Below, piece after piece: positions 23,901-32,713 of a DNA stretch of 64,000 bases; within the stretch, counting starts at the first letter, position 1; each line of letters begins with the position of its first letter. The position numbers were made by a program, and so were the translations under genes. The notes under the pieces are model-generated. The model saw nothing but the letters and a program-made list of their open reading frames with translations, was not told the DNA's origin and ran no database searches. Source of the DNA: Paenibacillus sp. An7 (GTDB lineage: Bacteria; Bacillota; Bacilli; Paenibacillales; Paenibacillaceae); NCBI RefSeq assembly GCF_009870785.1, contig NZ_WTWX01000002.1:271484-335483 (forward strand), in the 5' to 3' direction.

Positions 23901-26460
23901 CCATGAGATTCGTGTCACGTTCAAAGATGATCCAGCCGCTGATCAACTTCCTTTTATCGTATGGAATGACAACTTTGCTAGCGGCGAGTACACAACAGCA
24001 GTCATTATTGACTTAGGCGAAGGAAATGAAGCATTAGGTTCCAAACTTCAAGCAGGCTTGTTTAACGTATCGGCAAAGAACACAACCTTGGTCGGTGACC
24101 AGTTGGTCTTTGAAGGAACACGCAAGATCTCAAGAGTATACGCCAACGACGAACCGAAAGTGCGCGGTTATGTTGGGAAAGTAAGCAATTCACCGGATTA
24201 TCAAGCCGGACTGGATAGCGGCCGTTACATCGTAATTGAGCTTGAGTTTTATACAGAAGCCGGCGGTAGAACAACGCTGGACGGAACCAGTAACTCGACA
24301 AAGCAAAATTACAACATTGTTCAAAAAGGCGATATCGTGCTGACGAAAGGTGATTCGCTTAATAACGCCGTCTTTAAACAGACAAATGTTGTGAATCCAA
24401 TCCTCGACAAGTTTACAACACATACGAATGATTCATTCAATTACGCCCTCTACCTTCACGAGGATGGAAAAGGCGAAGTACTGCAAGGAATGCCGCTATA
24501 TGTGTATACGCACGGGATGTCGCGAGGCGGCACACAGTCAAAAATCGATCAAAAAGCATCTATGAAATCTGCTAACGGTTCGGTTGCCTTGATGAAGAAT
24601 ATGGAGAAAAATCCTAGTAAATACGCTAGCCATATTTTGAATATTTCCTATAATGGGACTTCCACTCCAAAAACAGACGATGTTAAGAAAGTGATCGACA
24701 ACTTAGTGGCAGAAGGATTAGTAGATCCTAACCGTATTTACGTTGCTGGCTTTTCATGGGGCGGCGCGTATACGAATACCTTAATTAACACATATCCTGG
24801 CTTCTTCGCAGCAGGTGCACCTATGGCCCCGGTATTCGGCTCACCGGAAGCAAGTGTAAATGAAGCTCATAAAGATCTCGCCTATTGGATATTTGTAAAT
24901 GCTCATAATGTGGGAGGATACCAGACTAACCTCAATAACTTCATAAATAACAATATGCCGAAAATGACTAATGCAAGGGCTTCTCGTTTCGAGAGCAATG
25001 AGGCTCTTACTTGGCCATACAACCAATATGATCAGCCAAGTCAAAGACCAAATCCGAATAATACTCCTCCCCTGCTCGACTATATTGCGCATGAAGTAGA
25101 AGCGGCCGTTCTCTACAACCAGATTACGATGGGGAATTGGAGCATAGCTCCAACAGCACAGTCTTCTAACTTACCATCTTGGAACAACGACTACTCAGAA
25201 GTCTTTGATTGGATGTTCTCACAGCGTAAATCAGGTGTGCCTGATGCTCCAAGCAGCTTCACAGCGGCGGCGGGCGACAAACAGGTTACACTGAAATGGA
25301 CTGCTCCAGCAAACGACGGAGGCAGCGCGATATCGGGCTATAAAGTCTGGTACGGTGACAAGACACCAATCACCGTGGATAAGTCGACGTATGAGTACAC
25401 TTTTACAGGTCTGACCAATGACCAAGAATACACCTTCAAGATCGTAGCAGTAAGTTCCAAGGGCGACAGTGCGGAGAAAAGTGTGGCAGCGACACCGAAG
25501 CACACTCCTACTCAAAATCCAAATCCGTCACCTACACCGACTCCAAATCCGACACCTTCGAATCCAAATGTGCCTAAACCTTCAGGAGACAACACCAGCA
25601 ATACTGGCACTGGGGCAGACACGGGTTCTTCTAAGCCGACCTACACATTGAACACACCGAAAGATAAGCCTGCAGTCACAGACAAAAATGGCATCACTAC
25701 CCTTCCTGGTGGCGGTGAAATTGTGACTAAGAGCGGAACAAAGATTGAGGTACCAAAAGGCACAACGATAGACTCGAAAGGTAAGGTCGTGATAGGATCT
25801 GCCGGCGCGAGTGTTGGCTTAGATAACGGCGTATCGTTGAACATTCAAAAGGGCACGGAGCTTGTGCTCAATGACGATACTGCACTAGGCTTCAACGTCG
25901 TATCAGGTAACCCTTTCAATGATGTACACAATGGCAACTGGTTCTACAGCCATGTAAACTTCGCCTACACATTTAATCTTTTCAACGGAACAACGTCCAC
26001 GACGTTCTCACCGGAAACTGCTATGACGCGTGCGATGTTTGTGCAGGCACTAGCCAACCTCGAGAACGTAAACCGCTCGGGCAGCGCAAGTTCCCGCTTT
26101 AATGACGTGCCGAAGGATCAGTGGTACACCGCGGCAGTCGAGTGGGCAGCCGAAAAAGGCATAGTCAGCGGTATAGGTGCAGACCAATTTAAACCCAATT
26201 CAACGGTATCACGTGAGCAAATGCTTGTGATCCTGTACAATTACATGAAGTACAAAGGCTTTGAGATACCGAAAAGCCAATCTACGTCCTTCGCAGACGA
26301 GAATGAGATCAGCTCATGGGCACTCGAGGCTGTTCAGGCACTGCAGGGCATGGGCATTGTATCAGGCAAGCCGGGCAACCTCTTTGACCACAACGCCAAC
26401 GCAACCCGCGCCGAAGTAGCCACCATCTTTGCAAGGTTCGTCGAGTATCTCGCTAAGTAA
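20905..26460 (+). CDS. S-layer-anchored protein with two tandem CBM9/esterase modules
   Basis: 1851 residues from the ATG at 20905 (AAGGAGG upstream), with a Sec signal peptide ('MLAFLCCLVMTTSLMPVSFA'). Residues about 45-750 and 751-1440 are tandem copies offset by about 705 residues. Each contains a CBM9-like carbohydrate-binding domain ('HATGTA.ILWDN.YLYSRVV'), a 'TGG.I.PNAPGNVLR' beta-repeat, an Ig-like N-cap ('LPFIVWNDNFA') and an alpha/beta hydrolase with nucleophile elbows GFSMGG (Ser578) and GFSWGG (Ser1284); 'IAHEVEAAVLYN' supplies a likely catalytic His. A fibronectin III domain (about 1444-1530), a Pro-rich linker and three SLH domains (about 1670-1851) follow. It probably cleaves esters on a polysaccharide or polyester at the cell surface; substrate unknown. 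Confidence 0.9.
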   Translation: MSKRFRKMLAFLCCLVMTTSLMPVSFAAENDNIEYAEANETPTALFGTPELGSNDPLWSQTKKYPINKSTIPGDSRPHATGTAQILWDNEYLYSRVVVEDSNVYQGSGPNHTYDSLEFYVGPGSSGSNQWRVSTTGVFSGQSDTNRAAWTKFTDTGYIVEMRIPKRNLTLQPGKLTFEVYINNSSEIGGDRYEVVSAFGDPDTGFNSDAAFTDSLELIEASELDDRHSITLLTDTGGQIMPNAPGNVLRVTPGSEKTFTLIPNNGKIVDNVTVNGESATISSDNTFSVTDIQTDLNIHATFKDDSAADQLPFIVWNDNFARGEYTTAVIIDLGEGKEAVGSELHPGLFTISARDTTFSGDSVVFEGTRKIARVYANNEPKVRGYLGKPHKSPDYQDGLESGRYIVAELEFYTEVGGNTTLDGSNSTKQNYNIVQKDTIKLTEGDSLSYTVFKQEKVVNPILDKFTTHTNNSVNYALYLHKNNDGEELKGMPLYVYTHGFSRGGTQAHIDQKASMKSANGSVALMKKMEKDPDKYASHILNISYSDGSAPQVGNIKAIIDDMIASGLVDPNRIYASGFSMGGGVTSNLINTFPGFFAAAAPLGISSGWPVASKNEAHKDLAYWLFVNTYDSGANNVDNISKDISDLTNTRASRFDSNEALTWPYNQYDQPSQRPNLENDPPLLRYIAHEVEAAVLYNEITMENPFTKTTWSMAPIAQSPNLPSWDNDYTDVFDWMFSQSKQMVLPDAPTASYGTPELGSNDPLWSKTKEYPINKSTVPGDSRPHATGTARILWDNDYLYSRVVVQDSNVYQGPGGDHTYDSLEFYVGPGSNGSNQWRVSSTGIYSGQSHTDRAAWTQITETGYIVEMRIPKRDLILEPGKFTFDIYINNSSEKGADRYEVVSAFGDPDTGYGSDAAFRDSLRLIEADEVDTRFSISIQADTGGNISPNAPGNVLRMEKGEDITFTITPNQGNIVDTVTVDGKAVNISSDNTFSLTNISADHEIRVTFKDDPAADQLPFIVWNDNFASGEYTTAVIIDLGEGNEALGSKLQAGLFNVSAKNTTLVGDQLVFEGTRKISRVYANDEPKVRGYVGKVSNSPDYQAGLDSGRYIVIELEFYTEAGGRTTLDGTSNSTKQNYNIVQKGDIVLTKGDSLNNAVFKQTNVVNPILDKFTTHTNDSFNYALYLHEDGKGEVLQGMPLYVYTHGMSRGGTQSKIDQKASMKSANGSVALMKNMEKNPSKYASHILNISYNGTSTPKTDDVKKVIDNLVAEGLVDPNRIYVAGFSWGGAYTNTLINTYPGFFAAGAPMAPVFGSPEASVNEAHKDLAYWIFVNAHNVGGYQTNLNNFINNNMPKMTNARASRFESNEALTWPYNQYDQPSQRPNPNNTPPLLDYIAHEVEAAVLYNQITMGNWSIAPTAQSSNLPSWNNDYSEVFDWMFSQRKSGVPDAPSSFTAAAGDKQVTLKWTAPANDGGSAISGYKVWYGDKTPITVDKSTYEYTFTGLTNDQEYTFKIVAVSSKGDSAEKSVAATPKHTPTQNPNPSPTPTPNPTPSNPNVPKPSGDNTSNTGTGADTGSSKPTYTLNTPKDKPAVTDKNGITTLPGGGEIVTKSGTKIEVPKGTTIDSKGKVVIGSAGASVGLDNGVSLNIQKGTELVLNDDTALGFNVVSGNPFNDVHNGNWFYSHVNFAYTFNLFNGTTSTTFSPETAMTRAMFVQALANLENVNRSGSASSRFNDVPKDQWYTAAVEWAAEKGIVSGIGADQFKPNSTVSREQMLVILYNYMKYKGFEIPKSQSTSFADENEISSWALEAVQALQGMGIVSGKPGNLFDHNANATRAEVATIFARFVEYLAK

Positions 26461-26475
26461 AAACGCAAGCAGAAA

Positions 26476-26556
26476 AATACAGACCCCTCCGGCTATGACG
26501 AGGATTCTGTGATCGGTGAAGTATTTACTCAGCTTGCAGAGGAACATATTTATTAA
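26476..26556 (+). pseudogene. Orphan 3' end of a mrp/salA-like gene
   Basis: Reads in frame as a C-terminal tail ('YDEDSVIGEVFTQLAEE', then a stop), about 88-90% identical in DNA to the last 84 bp of the intact mrp gene (19892-19975). It begins about 15 bp after the stop codon of the surface-protein gene, with no start codon or upstream part. Together with the copied terminator behind it, this marks the right border of an inserted or recombined segment. Confidence 0.85.
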
Positions 26557-27035
26557 TCAAGTGTAAGACCCCTGGCTCTGTAATGAGTCAGGGGTCTTAT
26601 GCGTAATTTATAAGCCTTCAGCACACTTTTAGCAAGGTTATTGTCTTGTAGAGCTTCATCTTCGAGAATCTCTACACTCTTTATGCCGAGGTACGCTCCA
26701 TTCTTCATCTTTTTTGTAGCAGTAACTTTAAAATAAGGATCGTCATCAAAATGATGATTCACCATAACTAGTTTTTTATCACTTTTTGCCTTTTTCCAAC
26801 TTTTTATTCCTAGATACTTTGCTAAAGGATCCACTTTATCTTCTTTTTCCAAAGTTATTGTATTTGATTTATTTAACGCTTCAAGTAACACTTTTTGTAA
26901 AGTCTCTTCACTACAATTCCATTCCAACTCGGTAACCTCTCCGTACTCTGTTAAAAAACCGTTTAGTAGAATTTGATGAGATAATATAAACTGTTTTTCG
27001 TTATTACTGTAAATTTGTGCTGATTTCAAAAACAT
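26553..27035 (-). CDS. Hypothetical protein reading into a duplicated terminator
   Basis: 160 residues, not recognised. The front half is helical and acidic ('EVTELEWNCSEETLQKVLLEALNKSNTITLEKED'). A middle 'YLGIKSWKKAKSDKKLVMVNHHFDDDPYFKVTATKKMKNGAYLGIKSVEIL' follows. The last 17 or so residues ('IRPLTHYRARGLTLD') are encoded by the antisense of the copied terminator hairpin and mrp tail, so the original C terminus was probably replaced when this junction formed. It has no signal peptide and faces the surface-protein gene. Whether it is still functional is unclear. Confidence 0.6.
   Translation of the reverse strand: MFLKSAQIYSNNEKQFILSHQILLNGFLTEYGEVTELEWNCSEETLQKVLLEALNKSNTITLEKEDKVDPLAKYLGIKSWKKAKSDKKLVMVNHHFDDDPYFKVTATKKMKNGAYLGIKSVEILEDEALQDNNLAKSVLKAYKLRIRPLTHYRARGLTLD
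26565..26598. terminator. Second copy of the mrp terminator
   Basis: Stem AAGACCCCTG/CAGGGGTCTT around GCTCTGTAATGAGT. The compensated pair changes relative to 19988-20020 keep the stem intact. It should terminate the surface-protein mRNA. Confidence 0.85.
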
Positions 27036-27129
27036 GGATATACACTCCTTATTATGACTAATATGCCTTAATAGTTCGAAAGATGAAAGTACAACTCATC
27101 AAGTAATTTATAAGATTATTAATCATTAA

Positions 27130-27176
27130 AAAGAAAGAGGCATCTCAATAGTTCAGAGAACTATTGAGATGCCTCG
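27130..27176 (-). terminator. Terminator of groESL
   Basis: Long perfect stem GAGGCATCTCAATAGTTC paired with its complement around AGAG, followed on the minus strand by U-rich CTTTCTTTTT. Confidence 0.92.
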
Positions 27177-27229
27177 ATTAAAATGTGGCTACTTCGATGT
27201 ATTGGAGCAACAAGGTTTAAACCTTGTTA

Positions 27230-28894
<1,665 letters not shown>

Positions 28895-28937
28895 TCAACG
28901 ATTCAATTCATATATTCAAGCTCTTCACGAATGAAGA

Positions 28938-29219
28938 TTAACCCAAGATTGCGTGAATGTCGCTTTCCTTCATAATCAAATATTCTTTACCTTCGTATTT
29001 AAGCTCTGTTCCAGCGTATTTGGAGAAAATAACGCGGTATCCTTCTTTTACTTCCAAAGGAACACGAACGCCATCTTTTAAGCTTCCAGCGCCAACAGCG
29101 ATAACTTTACCCTCTTGCGGTTTTTCTTTAGCAGAGTCCGGAAGTACAATCCCGAAAGCTGTTGTCTCTTCTTGTTCGATCGGTTCTACCAATACGCGTT
29201 CACCTAAAGGTCTGATCAT
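28938..29219 (-). CDS. groS: Co-chaperonin GroES (10 kDa)
   Basis: A 93-residue lid of the GroEL chaperonin. The N-terminal '[18 protein letters not shown]', the mobile loop region ('[17 protein letters not shown]') and the '[20 protein letters not shown]' strands are typical. An AAGGAGG ribosome site precedes the ATG. It leads the groES-groEL operon, with a CIRCE operator and sigma-A promoter upstream. Confidence 0.99.
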   Translation of the reverse strand: MIRPLGERVLVEPIEQEETTAFGIVLPDSAKEKPQEGKVIAVGAGSLKDGVRVPLEVKEGYRVIFSKYAGTELKYEGKEYLIMKESDIHAILG

Positions 29220-29279
29220 GAAAAATAGCCTCCTTAAATAAGTAAGTTACATATCTTACGGTTGTTGCACTCTTCTATA

Positions 29280-29306
29280 TTAGCACTCGACAGTCGTCAG
29301 TGCTAA
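29280..29306. promoter_or_regulatory. CIRCE operator (HrcA site)
   Basis: TTAGCACTC-N9-CAGTGCTAA, matching the CIRCE inverted repeat TTAGCACTC-N9-GAGTGCTAA with one change. It lies in the groES leader, as expected for heat-shock control by HrcA. Confidence 0.95.
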
Positions 29307-29317
29307 CAACCAATTTC

Positions 29318-29346
29318 ATGATACTGAAATTAGAAGATGATTTCAA
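29318..29346 (-). promoter_or_regulatory. Sigma-A promoter of groESL
   Basis: On the minus strand TTGAAA (29346-29341), 17-bp spacer, TATCAT (29323-29318). The CIRCE element covers the predicted transcription start region. Confidence 0.75.
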
Positions 29347-29434
29347 GTCCTTTTCAGGATTTTTAGCAGATCTTTTCAGTTATACATGAAGCCATCTTCC
29401 ATTCTCTCCAATCCTGTAAAAATTATGCTCTATC

Positions 29435-30214
29435 CTAGATCTTCTCCCCTGCATCAACCTTCACATATCTCGATTCATATTCCTCCGTCTCTTCGAGCTG
29501 TTTCCGGTAAACCACAGATGACAGAAAGACACTGAATTCATAAAGCAGAATCAAAGGAATTGTAACCAAAATATCGGAAATAAAATCAGGTGGGGTCACA
29601 AATACAGCGATAAATACAAGTGCAAAGTAGGAGATCCGGCGCATTTTTCGCAAACGCAGTGGATTGAGAATTCGCAGTTTCGTCAGAAACATTACAACAA
29701 CAGGCAGTTCAAATAACAATGATACAGGCAAGATTAGATTAAACATAAACGTAAAATATTGTGCCATCCCATACGTTTCGACAAGGCCAAGATTCTGATT
29801 AATACTGCTTGTAAAGGAAGTGGCCATCGGGAGCAATATTTTGTAGGAAAAAGCAATCCCTAATAAGAACAACAAAAGGACAAAAGGAATATAACGTACA
29901 GTCGCTTTCTGCTCACTTGGCGTCAGACCTGGACTCACAAATTTCCAAATCTGATAGGCAGTAAAAGGCAACGTAATCACGAGTGAAAAAATCAGAGCAA
30001 TCTTCATATACATCCCTAGTCCATCCCATAGCGTAAGGGCATGCAGTTCAATACCCGGAAGAGGCCCATAGGTTATCAAATATTGATAGATCGGGTCACT
30101 AATAAATAGACCGCCAATCAGTCCGAGCAGAAGAACGACCAGTACAGCGACAAGACGTCTTCGCAGTTCACCCAAATGATTAACCAGCGTCATGCCTTCT
30201 TCTTGTTCAGACAA
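29435..30214 (-). CDS. tatC: Twin-arginine translocase receptor TatC
   Basis: About 259 residues with six membrane spans, the receptor for twin-arginine signal peptides. The cytoplasmic N terminus carries 'LVNHLGELRRRL' (the conserved E/LR motif), and the first periplasmic-loop Pro and 'FAYQIWKFVSPGL'-like segments are visible. I prefer the TTG at 30212-30214 because AGAGGAG lies 8 nt upstream; the GTG at 30223 overlaps that site. It is downstream of tatA on the same strand, with a terminator-like hairpin between. The tatAC pair near groES matches the TatAy-TatCy neighbourhood in Bacillus. Confidence 0.95.
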   Translation of the reverse strand: MSEQEEGMTLVNHLGELRRRLVAVLVVLLLGLIGGLFISDPIYQYLITYGPLPGIELHALTLWDGLGMYMKIALIFSLVITLPFTAYQIWKFVSPGLTPSEQKATVRYIPFVLLLFLLGIAFSYKILLPMATSFTSSINQNLGLVETYGMAQYFTFMFNLILPVSLLFELPVVVMFLTKLRILNPLRLRKMRRISYFALVFIAVFVTPPDFISDILVTIPLILLYEFSVFLSSVVYRKQLEETEEYESRYVKVDAGEKI

Positions 30215-30250
30215 ACGTAACACTCCTCTCTCTGCTCATCAGCTAGAAGA

Positions 30251-30281
30251 AAAAAAACAAAACCCTTCTTACAAAGAAGGG
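30251..30281 (-). terminator. Hairpin with U-tract between tatA and tatC
   Basis: CCCTTCTT/AAGAAGGG (30263-30270 with 30274-30281) and a plus-strand A-run at 30249-30257 that gives a minus-strand U-tract. It could lower tatC transcript relative to tatA. Confidence 0.7.
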
Positions 30282-30354
30282 ATCAATATTTGCTTAAAAT
30301 AAGCGCTTAGCAAGGCACGCTGACTTAAAGCGCGCAAGCATAAGGTATATACAA

Positions 30355-30597
30355 TTACTCTGGCAGGCGCTTATCCTCTGTTTTCTGAACCGTTGCTGCT
30401 TCAGCTTGCTTTACTTCACTTGCTGAAGATCCCTTACGGGATGATGATTCATCTGACATGATCTCCTGCGCACCATTCTTAAATTCACGGAACGTTCTGC
30501 CGACAGCTCGTCCCAGTTCAGGAAGCTTATTAGGTCCGAATAACAACAAGGCAACAATGACAAGCAGAATAAAGCCCGTTCCTCCGATATTTGGCAT
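30355..30597 (-). CDS. tatA: Sec-independent translocase pore protein TatA
   Basis: 80 residues: one N-terminal membrane helix ('GTGFILLVIVALLLFGPNKLPELGRAVG', with the conserved FGP hinge), an amphipathic helix ('TFREFKNGAQEI') and a charged, disordered tail. An AAGGAGGGG ribosome site lies upstream. In Firmicutes, TatA with TatC forms a minimal two-component translocase. A candidate substrate inside this window was not found: the formate dehydrogenase lacks a twin-arginine signal. Confidence 0.95.
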   Translation of the reverse strand: MPNIGGTGFILLVIVALLLFGPNKLPELGRAVGRTFREFKNGAQEIMSDESSSRKGSSASEVKQAEAATVQKTEDKRLPE

Positions 30598-30732
30598 GTA
30601 TACCCCTCCTTCTTGTTGTACTATACATATGGATTACCATCCATAATCATCCATCTACATGAAATCATACCACAAATGTAATCACATACATAGCCGTATT
30701 TACAAGAAAAAGGAAGGAATACTCGGCCGGCT

Positions 30733-31218
30733 TTACTGTCTAAATTGTCCTGTAACCATCAAAAGTGCCTCAGGGAGCTGGTCCATAATCGCTGCGAGAT
30801 TCTCGTGCACACCCTTAGGAGTTCCCGGTAAATTCACAATTAGAGTTCTTCCACGAATACCGCAGATTCCTCTAAAGAGCATCGCTCCCCGGTTCTTCTG
30901 CAGCACCGTCATCCGCATGGCCTCTGCCATACCCGGCACTTCACGGTCAATGACTCTGCGCGTAGCTTCTGGCGTTACATCTCGAATCGCAAGTTCAGTC
31001 CCGCCTGTGGTAAGAACAAGATCCGCATGAAAATAATCCGTCATTTCGATCAACGCAGCAATGATCTCGTCTGGTTCATCAGGTACAATGCGGTATTCAA
31101 TAATCTCACCGCCCAGTTCTTCTTCGACAAGTTCACGGATGACCTGCGCACTCGTGTCTTCCCGCTCTCCTCTCGCTCCCTTATCACTTGCTGTAAGGAT
31201 CGCTGTTTTCCACAACAT
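30733..31218 (-). CDS. moaB: Molybdenum cofactor biosynthesis protein B (MoaB/MogA family)
   Basis: About 161 residues. The MoaB/MogA signature is present: 'TAILTASDKGARGERED', 'IPDEPDEI'-like and 'DLVLTTGGTELAIRDVTPEATR', which form the molybdopterin-binding pocket. It acts in adenylylation of molybdopterin in the Moco pathway. The start is ATG 31216-31218, 16 bp after the moaC stop; a longer frame to 31257 overlaps moaC and lacks a good site. With moaC upstream it complements moaA at 12.6 kb, serving the formate dehydrogenase of this window. Confidence 0.92.
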   Translation of the reverse strand: MLWKTAILTASDKGARGEREDTSAQVIRELVEEELGGEIIEYRIVPDEPDEIIAALIEMTDYFHADLVLTTGGTELAIRDVTPEATRRVIDREVPGMAEAMRMTVLQKNRGAMLFRGICGIRGRTLIVNLPGTPKGVHENLAAIMDQLPEALLMVTGQFRQ

Positions 31219-31234
31219 AAGATCACCCATCCCT

Positions 31235-31741
31235 CTATTTGAATTTATAATCTCCACTTTTACCGCCTGTTTTGGAACTCAGCAGTGTTGGACCAATGAT
31301 CATATCTTTCTGCATCGCCTTACACATATCGTAAATGGTAAGTGCAGTTGCTGACGCAGCTGTTAGAGCTTCCATCTCCACTCCTGTTTTTCCTTCTGTC
31401 TTAACGGACACTTCTATATACAGTTCGCGTTCTCCGTTATCTGCAAAAGTAATGTTAACACCGGTAAGCGGCAGCGGGTGACACATCGGAATCCAATCGG
31501 AAGTACGCTTGGCAGCCTGAATTCCGGCTACTTGTGCAACGGCCAGTACATCCCCTTTTCCCACTGTACCTGCCTTTATCGCGTGGAGCGTTGCTTCATT
31601 CATTGTAATCTTTGAATGTGCGACCGCGGTACGAACCGTAATCTCTTTACCCGAAATATCCACCATTCTCGCACGTCCCTGCTCATTGAAATGAGTCAGC
31701 TGTTGTCTTTCAATCTGTCCGCTTTGTGACTTCGCATCCAT
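31235..31741 (-). CDS. moaC: Cyclic pyranopterin monophosphate synthase
   Basis: A 168-residue MoaC that converts the MoaA product into cyclic pyranopterin monophosphate. Conserved segments: '[20 protein letters not shown]', '[30 protein letters not shown]' with the active-site His region, and '[24 protein letters not shown]'. It starts a moaC-moaB operon. In Bacillus, moaC also lies close to the ABC-F gene ydiF and tat genes, so this is conserved synteny. Confidence 0.96.
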   Translation of the reverse strand: MDAKSQSGQIERQQLTHFNEQGRARMVDISGKEITVRTAVAHSKITMNEATLHAIKAGTVGKGDVLAVAQVAGIQAAKRTSDWIPMCHPLPLTGVNITFADNGERELYIEVSVKTEGKTGVEMEALTAASATALTIYDMCKAMQKDMIIGPTLLSSKTGGKSGDYKFK

Positions 31742-31764
31742 GTTCCATCACGTTCCTTTTTTAT

Positions 31765-32424
31765 TTAAGTATGTAAAACGCCCTCCTCTGTAAAAAGAAG
31801 GTTCAGTCTAAAATCCTGCGGTTCCATAGGAATATCATTCGGTGGAAGCAGCTGTCCGGGAAGAACAAGCCCTGCATATAGAGGTAAAGTTACATTTTGG
31901 CCTTCGATCTGTTTTTTCTGAACTTCCATATACATCTTTTCGGCAAAGCGGTCGTAATACCCTCCACCATATCCAATTCTTCCTCCACAAATGTCATAAG
32001 CAAGTCCTGGAACAATGACAAGATCAATCTCAGGCCATCTCTCTACAGGATAGACTAGGGTATGATCGCCCGGCTCCGGAATGTTCCATCTTCCCGGCTC
32101 CACATCCGTCATCCGCTTAATCTCCCTAAGTTCCATAAGGTCCGAATCCTCTTTCACCTTCGGTACGAGTACCGTGTCTCCCTTTTCCAGTGCCTTCTTC
32201 AAAAGCATAAAAGTATCGGCTTCACTACGAAAAGTCATATATAGAAAAAGAGTTAGATTCTTCTGCTCAAGCTTGCTGCGCAAAAGGTCCATCTCCTGAG
32301 TGGCATACTTACATATCTGCCTTGATGCTTCTGTTCGCTGTTCAGGCGGCAGTACTTCACGCACCGCAAGCATTCTTCTTCGAAGTTGCTTTTTTAATTG
32401 GAGCTTGTCCGGATGTACTTCCAT
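31765..32424 (-). CDS. 5-formyltetrahydrofolate cyclo-ligase
   Basis: 219 residues. The N-terminal 'KKQLRRRMLAVREVLPPEQR' helix and the C-terminal 'ICGGRIGYGGGYYDRF' phosphate/folate motif identify the family, which uses ATP to turn 5-formyl-THF into 5,10-methenyl-THF. The gap to moaC is only 23 bp on the same strand, so they may be cotranscribed. Formate and one-carbon metabolism meet here, but proximity to the FDH genes is 13 kb and probably incidental. Confidence 0.93.
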   Translation of the reverse strand: MEVHPDKLQLKKQLRRRMLAVREVLPPEQRTEASRQICKYATQEMDLLRSKLEQKNLTLFLYMTFRSEADTFMLLKKALEKGDTVLVPKVKEDSDLMELREIKRMTDVEPGRWNIPEPGDHTLVYPVERWPEIDLVIVPGLAYDICGGRIGYGGGYYDRFAEKMYMEVQKKQIEGQNVTLPLYAGLVLPGQLLPPNDIPMEPQDFRLNLLFTEEGVLHT

Positions 32425-32713
32425 CCACTTTCCCTCCGTCTTATTTGCCCTGTGAAAAGTGGTTATTCACAACCCTTTTATTCGCATTCATCCCCACTTG
32501 CTGACGTCCACTAATGTGAAACACATTTCGGCTTTTTCTAACCTTAAGTTTATCACCTATTTCATGAAAAGACTATAAGCGAGACAAAGTTCAACCCTTT
32601 TTATCAAGGGGGGACGGGTAACTTCGGCTATAACTTGTTCTAAGCGGTGCAAAGCCTCTCTTTTTCATGTAAACTAGGACTAGTTTATTGCTTTCTAGAC
32701 AGGAGGAAACATC

